DNA of 64,000 nt, taken from the NCBI RefSeq assembly GCF_963169125.1, contig NC_084793.1, positions 135,138,297-135,202,296 of the forward strand, read 5' to 3'. The position numbers and the translations under genes were made by a program. Positions 57,445-64,000 of the stretch are shown piece by piece (position 1 is the first letter of the stretch; the number at the start of each line of letters is the position of its first letter). Origin of the DNA: Humulus lupulus (lineage: Eukaryota; Streptophyta; Magnoliopsida; Rosales; Cannabaceae). A model generated the notes under the pieces. It saw only the letters and a list, made by a program, of their open reading frames with translations, ran no database searches and had not been told where the DNA came from.

Positions 57445-59326
57445 TGTTTTAAAAATTTATACTTGCAAGCGCACGAATCGTATATGGAATATAATGTTCG
57501 TGTAAGCACGAGATCGAACCCAAATGAGTTGTCTAAAATAAAAAAGAAAACTATTTTAAATCAAAAATAATAAATTCTAACCTAGCTCCAAAGATTGATG
57601 ATGTTTAATGTCATGAATATAAAATAAAAGATTTAAAATAAAGCTATTTAAGAGAATGAAAATAACTCAATAAGGATTTTAAAATAAGTGGTAAAAGGAA
57701 AGATTATTAAGATACTAGAATCCATAAAATGTAAGTTGAATAATATTTATTAGTATATTGATTCCCAAGTTTTAGTGAAAGTTAAAATAAATTAAACTAT
57801 CATTTTCCAAATAAATTTATAATTTTAAGCACAAATTACTTCTAAAAGATAGGATTTTTCTTCACTTTTCAAAAATTATAATTTCAAAGTATTTATTGTG
57901 AATCACCCTAATGAAACAACAAAAAATCAAATAACATTATTTATAAGGCAAAACATAATATTTTTGTTCTAAGCATGGGTGTGTACAATTTAATGACACA
58001 TCTTATACAAAGAATATTATGTTTTTGCAAAATGAAGAACAAAGTGCATATTATCTAACAATTCAAAATATGAGATATTAAAGATGAAAGACATATATGA
58101 AGAAGAAAAATCCATAAACTTTGTTGCATTACAAGGGAAATCAACATACAACATAAATATTATCTAGTTACAAGTTGCTTCATCATGATCTTAATAATCT
58201 TATGAAAAAGATTAGAAGCACATAACTAGAATAGAAATTACAAAATAAACAAAATACATACTTGAAAATGCTCTTGAAAAACCCAAAATGGAAGAGAGAA
58301 TGGTAGAAAGAAGATGGTAACCAAAAATTAAGCACACCAAAATGGTCTTGAAATTCCATATTTATAGCCAAAATGATAGCATTAAAATAATCAACTTAAA
58401 TTAATTAAATTGATAAAATAAAATAAATATGGTATGTAGAGGTAAATTATAGGGTATAATGATGATGTTGTGGTGAAAATGTGTAAAAACAAGGGTAAAA
58501 AGTTGGCATTTTGGACATAGGGGACAAAGGGTACACTTAGGAAATTTATGGGCTCAAGAAGGGAAATGGCAGCATTGTGGTGGCTGGTGGGAAGCTTGGT
58601 CTGGCGTGGGCCTTGGAGTGATACGTTGGGCCGAGTTGGGCTGGTGGCACTTGGTTGGGACAAGGCAGTCGGCTAGGGCTTGGGTGAGCAGGAGTTGACA
58701 GCTGGCGAAGAAGAGGAGCAGGGAGGCTCGGGTGGGCTGGCTGAAGGAAATTACACCTGGGAGTTGGGTCCGTGAGCTGCTGGGAGAAGAGGAGAAGGGA
58801 GGGCTTCGGCTGGCTTGATCCGTGGGCCTGGAGAGAAGGCAGGCGTGGGCCTGGGGGAGCATGGGCTAGCACTTCTTTCCATTCTCAAAAATGCCATCGT
58901 TGCTTTATTTTTTCTAGTTTTATTTCTTTTTCCTTTCCTTCATTGCTCTTGTTTTTCAAGAGCCCAACAATACAAAATATTCCCTATAAAATAAACATTA
59001 ATTAAAGTAAAACTAAATATTTTCAATAATAAAATATACAACATAAGTTCCATAAAAATACTAATTAAAACTTAATTTTCTTTAACACTTAAGCTCAAAA
59101 GTTCATCTTTTTACCTCCTACTTAACAATACAAATTTCAAATAATTTAAACTACAACATATTATAATAAAATATCTATAAAACACACAAAAATATATAAA
59201 ATCACGATAAGACTAATACAATTAAAATTACTTAAAAACTTAATAAATTAATTAAAAACTTCAAGAATTAAGTAACAATTAGCATATAAAATATGTAAAA
59301 TAACTCTATTTTGTAGAGTTATCACA
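57445..59326 (-). repeat. Ath-1 3' LTR (about 1.9 kb)
   Basis: On the minus strand it starts TGTGATAACTCTACAAAATA after a polypurine tract and ends near CTTGCAAGTATAAATTTTTA, AAACA. The TATA box CTATAAATA is at 58359-58367 (minus). Ends are inferred from the TG...CA rule and the polypurine tract; the other LTR is not in the window, so the left boundary is less sure. A GC-rich stretch lies at 58560-58870. Confidence 0.65.
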
Positions 59327-59345
59327 CCCTCAAACTTAAAGTTTT
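59327..59345 (-). promoter_or_regulatory. Polypurine tract of Ath-1
   Basis: Minus-strand AAAACTTTAAGTTTGAGGG abuts the LTR start. A second, purer copy (TTAAGTTTGGGGGTATC) lies about 540 bp further in, at about 59871-59888. Confidence 0.6.
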
Positions 59346-60135
59346 GCTAGTCCTCAAGCAAAAGAAAAATTAAAACACACATTTTTTTTATTGGTGATAT
59401 GAAAAGGATTTTTTCAAAAATTGCACAATGAAAATAATTCTAAAAATTATTATGAATAAAAGTTAAGCTTATGTAATTAATTAAATTGTCAATTTCCCTT
59501 TTAAAAACAAGTTTTCATTAAAATTATTTTTCACTTAAATTTATAGGAAATAAGAGTGTTCTTGTGTATGAAAAATATAATTTTTGTTACAAGCAAAATT
59601 GACCAAATAATTAAAAACAATGCTTAAAAATTATTCATATTTTTAAGAGAATTAAATTCAAACTCAATCAAGATTTTTCTCAATGAAAATAAAAAATATC
59701 ACCATTTTTTTTATAAGAAGACAACAATATATATATATATATTTACAAAACAACACAAAAATTAATAAAGTTTTTTTTTTCAAACAAACATAAATAAAAG
59801 AAAAAATTAAAACAAAACATAAACCCAATAAATCATACTCTCCTTAATGATAATAACCATATAAACTCGATACCCCCAAACTTAATTTAAGCATTGTCCT
59901 CAATGTGTCAAAATATAAATATAAATTAAAATTGACAAGAGTTAAGAGTTTAGAATGGTCGTACCTCGATATGGTGCATCGCTAAGAGAGTAAAAGAAAC
60001 AACAAACAAAAATTAAATCACACATAAAACAAACAAAGCAAATAAAACACTAGTGATCAAGATCAAATAGGAATCAAAGAGCATGGTAAACAGGGTCCTC
60101 AAGGAGGATCTCGTCCACTTCATCGGTTTTCAATT
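59346..60135. other. Ath-1 spacer between integrase and LTR
   Basis: AT-rich, with no envelope-like frame. It contains the internal polypurine-like motif at about 59871-59888 and an (AT)n run at 59728-59741. Confidence 0.55.
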
Positions 60136-61570
60136 TTAAAATGGTTTTAATTTTTGTCCATTAACTTTAATTATATCACCATTTTTAGGATTTTCAATTT
60201 CAATAGCTCCATGTGGAAAAACAGTATGAACAATGTAAGGACCAGACCATCTAGAGCATAACTTTCCCGGGAATAAATGCAAACGAGAGTTGTATAAAAG
60301 GACTTTCTGACCTGGAGAAAAATCTTTTCTCAAAATATTTTTGTCATGGTAAAATTTCATACGATCCTTATACTTTTTTGAATAGTTATATGCATCATAC
60401 CTAATTTCGTCTAGTTCATTTAGTTGAATCTTTCATTTTTTACCTGCCTTGTCTAAAGAAAAATTTAATTGCTTAATAGCCCAAAAGGCTCTATGTTCTA
60501 ACTCAACAGGTAAGTGACACGCCTTCCCATACACAAGTTTGTAGGGGACATGCCAATGGGCGTTTTGTACGCGGTACGATACGCCCATAATGCATTAGTG
60601 AGTCTTAAGACCAATCTTTCCAAGTTGGATTCACAGTTTTTTCTAAAATGTGCTTAACTTCCCTATTAGACACTTCAACTTGACCACTAGTTTGTGGGTG
60701 ATATGGTGTTGAGACTTTATGTGTAATGCCATATTGTTTCATCAAATGTTCAAATGGCTTATTACAAAAGTGTGTACTGTAATCACTAATGATAGCACGT
60801 GGTGAACCAAAACGGGAAAATATATTTTCTTTTAAAAACCGAAGCACAACTTTATGGTCATTAGTGTGGCATGCAATAGCTTCAACCCATTTAGACACAT
60901 AATCAACTCCACCAAGAATATAAAGATTACCAAAAGAGTTAGGAAATGGTCCTATAAAATCAATGCCCCAAACATCAAATATGTCAATAATAAGAATAGG
61001 ATTTAAAGGTATCATGTTTCTTTTAGTTAAACTTCCTAGCTTTTGGCAATGTTCACAAGCTTTACAATAAACATATGTATCATGAAAGATAGTAGGCCAA
61101 TAAAAACCACATTGTAAAAATTTAGCAGCTGTGTTCTTACCACTAAAATGTCCTCCACATGCATGATCGTGACAAAAAGATATGATTTTAGATTGGTCAC
61201 AATTTGGAATGCATCTTCTAATTATTTGATCAGGGCAGTATTTAAATAAGTAAGGATCATCCCAAATAAAGTTTTTCACCTCAGAATAAAATTTAGATTT
61301 ATCATGCTTAGACCAATGAGATGGGATTTCTTTAGTGACCAAATAATTAACAATATCAGCATACCAAGTCAATGAAGAAACATGCATCAATGGTTCATCA
61401 GGAAAAGTTTCAGTGAAAGGAGTGAAGTCATGTATAGTTTCAACAACTAGTCTAGATAAATGATTAGTAACAACATTTTCAGATCCCTTTTTATCACGTA
61501 TTTCTAAGTCGAATTCTTGTAAAAGTAGGATCCAACGGATCAAATAGGACTTAGCATCTTTTTTTGACAA
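60136..61570 (-). pseudogene. Ath-1 integrase
   Basis: The minus-strand frame at 61570-60605 starts in the RNase H tail ([20 protein letters not shown]) and carries the zinc-binding region ([28 protein letters not shown]). The core follows, with [39 protein letters not shown] (Tyr-Ser for the usual Asn-Gly) and [19 protein letters not shown]. The C-terminal piece at 60360-60136 has FSPGQKVLLYNSRLHLFPGK and WSGPYIV. The 240 bp between the two pieces is frameshifted but recognisable. Confidence 0.85.
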
Positions 61571-62600
61571 TAGATATTTTAATGCAGCATGATCAGAATG
61601 TACAATAATTTTAGATCATAACAGATAAGACCTAAATTTCTCTAATGAAAAAACAACAGCAAGCAATTATTTCTCGGTTGTGGAATAATTTAATTGAGCA
61701 TCATTTAAATTTTTGCTAGCATAGTAAATTACATGAGGTATTTTTTCAAGTCTTTGTCCTAAGACAGCACCTATGGCATAATCAGAAGTATCACACATTA
61801 TTTCAAAGGGTATTTTCCAATCAAGAGGTCGAATAATGGGTGCAGTAGTCAACAATTTTTTTAATTTTTCAAAGGCAACATGGCAATTATTATCAAAGAC
61901 AAAATCATTTTCTTTTCCAAGTAAATGGCATAAAGGCCGAGAAATTTTGCTAAAGTCTTTTATAAATCGTCTATAGAAACTGGCATGGCCTAGGAATGAT
62001 CTAATTTCTTTCACAGTTTTAGGTGGGGGAAGTTTTGAAATAAGATCAACTTTTGCTTTATCAACTTCTATTCCCTCAGATGAGATTACCAAAGGAGGAA
62101 CCAAACAAGTGAAAGATGGTGCAAACATTCATCAAAGGAGGAACCAAACACAGAAAAATCATCCATAAACACTTCAAGAAATCTTTCAACCATGCCAGAA
62201 AAAATTAAAATCATACACCTTTGAAAAGTCGCAGGTGCATTGCATAATCCGAAAGGCATGCGATGATAGGCAAAAGTTCCAAAATGGCATGTAAATGTAG
62301 TCTTTTCTTGATCTTCTGGGGCAATGGGGATTTGGTTATATCCCGAATACCCATCAAGAAAGCAATAATATGCATGGCCAGCTAAACGTCAAGCATTTGA
62401 TCAATAAATAGTAATGGAAAATGGTATTTTCTAGTAACATTATTAAGCTTTCTATAGTCTATGTACACTCTCCACCCCGTTTGTACTCTAGTAGGGATTA
62501 ATTCATTTTTCTCATTTTCAATAACTGTGATCCCATATTTCTTAGGCACAACTTGAACTGGCTAACCCATTGACTATCAGAAATAGGGTAAATGATACCT
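61571..62600 (-). pseudogene. Ath-1 reverse transcriptase and RNase H
   Basis: Motifs in changing frames on the minus strand are VYIDYRKLNN, MPFGLCNAPATFQRC and EVFMDDFSVFGSSFDECLHH (FMDD at about 62160-62172). Then KTVKEIRSFLGHASFYRRFI and the RNase H start EIMCDTSDYAIGAVLGQ (catalytic Asp kept) follow. Between the palm and thumb the sequence jumps from FDECLHHLSLV to ISSEGIEVDKAK; a 17-bp direct repeat (62090-62106, 62133-62149) marks the rearranged site. The enzyme would be inactive. Confidence 0.8.
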
Positions 62601-63490
62601 ACGTCTAACAATTTTATGACCTCTTCTCTAACTACTTCTTTCATATTTGGATTTAGCATTCTTTGACATTCCTGAGAGGTTTTAGCATTCTCTTCTAGAT
62701 GGATTCTATGCATACATATGGATGGGCTAATTCTTTTAATGTCTCCAAGGGTCCAACCTATGGCTTCTTTATGTTTTCTAAGGACATCTAACAATTTATC
62801 TTCTTGTTCTTTATGTAAGGCGAATGCTATGATAACAGGTAAGGTTTCAGACTCTCCTAGAAAAGCATATTTTAAATCTTTTGGAAAAGGTTTAAGGTCT
62901 AACTTTGGAGACTCAGAAATTGATTGAACATGATCTAAGGGTGAAAAATGTTCAACTTTGGTTTCATCTAAGGTTATAGACTCTAGCAAAGAATTCTCAT
63001 CATCATTAGAATCGTTAAAATGCAAGTTCATACCAAAGTATTTTTCACAAAAGTCAAGTAAGTCATTTCCATCATTTTCACAGATATTATCTATCATGTT
63101 AACTTCATGCACTTCCTCACACTCAACAGATTTAACAACATTAAATACATTCAATTCAACAGTCATATTTCCAAAAGATAATTTCAAAACACCATTATGA
63201 CAATTTATGATTGCATTAGACGTAGCTAAGAATTGTCTACCTAAAATGATAGGAATTTGAGCATGCATATTTTCCACAGGTTGAGTATCAAGAACAATGA
63301 AGTCAATAGGATAATAAAATTTATCAACCTTTATCAAAACATCCTCTATAATGCCTCTAGGAATTTTCACAGAACGATCGGCTAATTGAAAAGTTATAGA
63401 GGTAGGTTTTAGCTCACCAAGACCAAGTTGCTTATAAACAGAATAAGGCAATAAATTCACACTAGCACCCAAATCAAGTAAAACCTTGTT
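62601..63490 (-). pseudogene. Ath-1 aspartic protease and RT N-terminal region
   Basis: The open frame at 63472-62498 holds GASVNLLPYSVYKQLGLGEL, IPIILGRQFLATSNAIINCH and the RT lead-in (AIGWTLGDIKRISPSICMHR). The Asp of the protease D-L-G-A motif lies just upstream of the first Met. It is the longest intact stretch of Ath-1. A frameshift follows ISDSQWVSQ at about 62560. Confidence 0.8.
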
Positions 63491-64000
63491 AATAAAATGA
63501 TCACCAATAATGCATGAAATTGTGGGACACCCAGGATCATTATATTTAACAAGACCCTTATATTGAATAATGGAACTAGCTTGTTCAATTAAAAATGCCT
63601 TTTTTGGAACATTAGTGTTTCTTTTAACAGTGCAAAGATCCTTTAAAAATTTTGAGTAGGCAGGAATTTGTTTAATGACATCTAAGAAAGGGATATTGAT
63701 ACTAACTTGTTTGAAAACTTCTAAGATGTCATTATATTGGCCGTCTTTTTTAATTGGAAGTAATCTTTGTGGGAATGAGGCTTTTGGAATGAAAGGATGG
63801 ATTGAGGTTTCCTTGTTTGAAGAGTCATTGACATTAGAACTAGAAGGCTGACTCTTTTCTTTTTCTTTTTCTTTTTCAACCTCGGGTATGTAATTGGGTT
63901 TGACAATGTTCTTTCTAGACCTAAGAGTTGAAATTGATTTGACTTCTCCATTATGACTAGACTTTCCTATCTCATATTGACCGTTTGGATTAGGGATAGG
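63491..64000 (-). pseudogene. Ath-1 gag C-terminal region (partial)
   Basis: The minus strand has SFQKPHSHKDYFQLKK and Lys-rich stretches (including a run of eight Lys) in the 63951-63721 frame. Downstream, a Lys/Phe-rich linker runs to the protease. The rest of gag lies right of the window. I assign it by position and weak Athila resemblance. Confidence 0.55.

Larger units (their letters stand above)
57445..64000 (-). mobile_element. Ath-1, Athila-type Ty3/gypsy retrotransposon, partial (runs off right edge)
   Basis: A long LTR (57445-59326), a polypurine tract, and minus-strand integrase, RNase H, reverse transcriptase and protease follow from left to right, so the element reads leftward. 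The 5' LTR, most of gag and the primer site are outside the window. Protein motifs (GASVNLLPYSVYKQLGLGEL, EVFMDDFSVFG) are typical of Athila elements. The frame is broken repeatedly. The 0.8 kb between integrase and the LTR lacks the envelope-like gene that some Athila elements carry. Confidence 0.85.

Noticed and set aside
58391..58872. Overlapping Ser/Pro-rich minus-strand frames
   Set aside because: They lie in the GC-rich part of the Ath-1 LTR, overlap in several frames and have no protein-like pattern.
59327..60135. Envelope-like gene of Ath-1
   Set aside because: I looked for a long frame with a signal peptide and membrane segment between integrase and the LTR; none is present in this 0.8 kb.
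1..64000. tRNA, rRNA and riboswitch genes
   Set aside because: Reading both strands I saw no cloverleaf with the conserved A and B boxes and no rRNA signature; a covariance-model search would be needed to exclude small RNAs.

Overview
This window is repeat-rich plant nuclear DNA, almost certainly from a flowering plant and probably a eudicot (an inference from the element types, not a species call). I see no intact host gene, no rRNA or tRNA gene and no bacterial-style operon. Nearly everything recognisable is nested transposable elements, most with visible target-site duplications (TSDs). I use local names. Tat-1, Tat-2 and Tat-3 are Ty3/gypsy elements of the Tat type. CACTA-1 is an En/Spm-type DNA transposon. 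Ath-1 is an Athila-type gypsy element. S1 and S2 are solo LTRs. G1 and G2 are LTRs of a TGTAACG...CGTTACA family.

Layout. 1-1701: 3' part of LTR G1, split by solo LTR S1 (327-1263, TSD CACCT). 2205-13682: Tat-1 (TSD AATAT), gag-pol on the minus strand. 14141-24882: CACTA-1 (TSD TTC), whose transposase gene is split by solo LTR S2 (17835-18628, TSD GCCAC) and whose second gene is split by another LTR-like insertion (from 21936). 24886-27326: AT-rich DNA with one possible host-gene fragment. 27327-53928: Tat-2 (TSD ATCAC), gag-pol on the minus strand. Its gag is split by LTR G2 (37532-52430, TSD ACCTC), and G2 is split by Tat-3 (39720-52198, TSD ACAGT/ACAAT), gag-pol on the plus strand. 53934-57444: AT-rich DNA with LTR remnants and a GC-rich minisatellite. 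57445-64000: Ath-1 on the minus strand, running off the right edge.

How the genes work together. Each Tat element has the order LTR, gag, protease, reverse transcriptase, degenerate RNase H, second (archaeal-type) RNase H, integrase, LTR. All carry stops and frameshifts, so none looks autonomous now. By-eye LTR divergence is about 5% for Tat-1 and Tat-2 and about 3% for the nested Tat-3, which fits the nesting order.

The most interesting signal is a second gene in all three Tat elements. It lies between integrase and the 3' LTR on the strand opposite to gag-pol. In each copy I can read a TATA box, a 5'-leader intron and three coding introns with GT-AG ends. The intron phases are 1, 1, 0 in Tat-3 and the same positions in Tat-1 and Tat-2, although Tat-3 belongs to a clearly different family. 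The product has a domain resembling the plant 'putative gypsy type transposon' family, a low-complexity middle, a coiled coil and a conserved aromatic/ADFSYL-like C-terminus. A second polypurine-tract-like motif lies between pol and this antisense gene in each element. Extra antisense ORFs in Tat elements are, to my knowledge, already known. The shared promoter, exon and phase structure and the flanking internal polypurine motif deserve follow-up.
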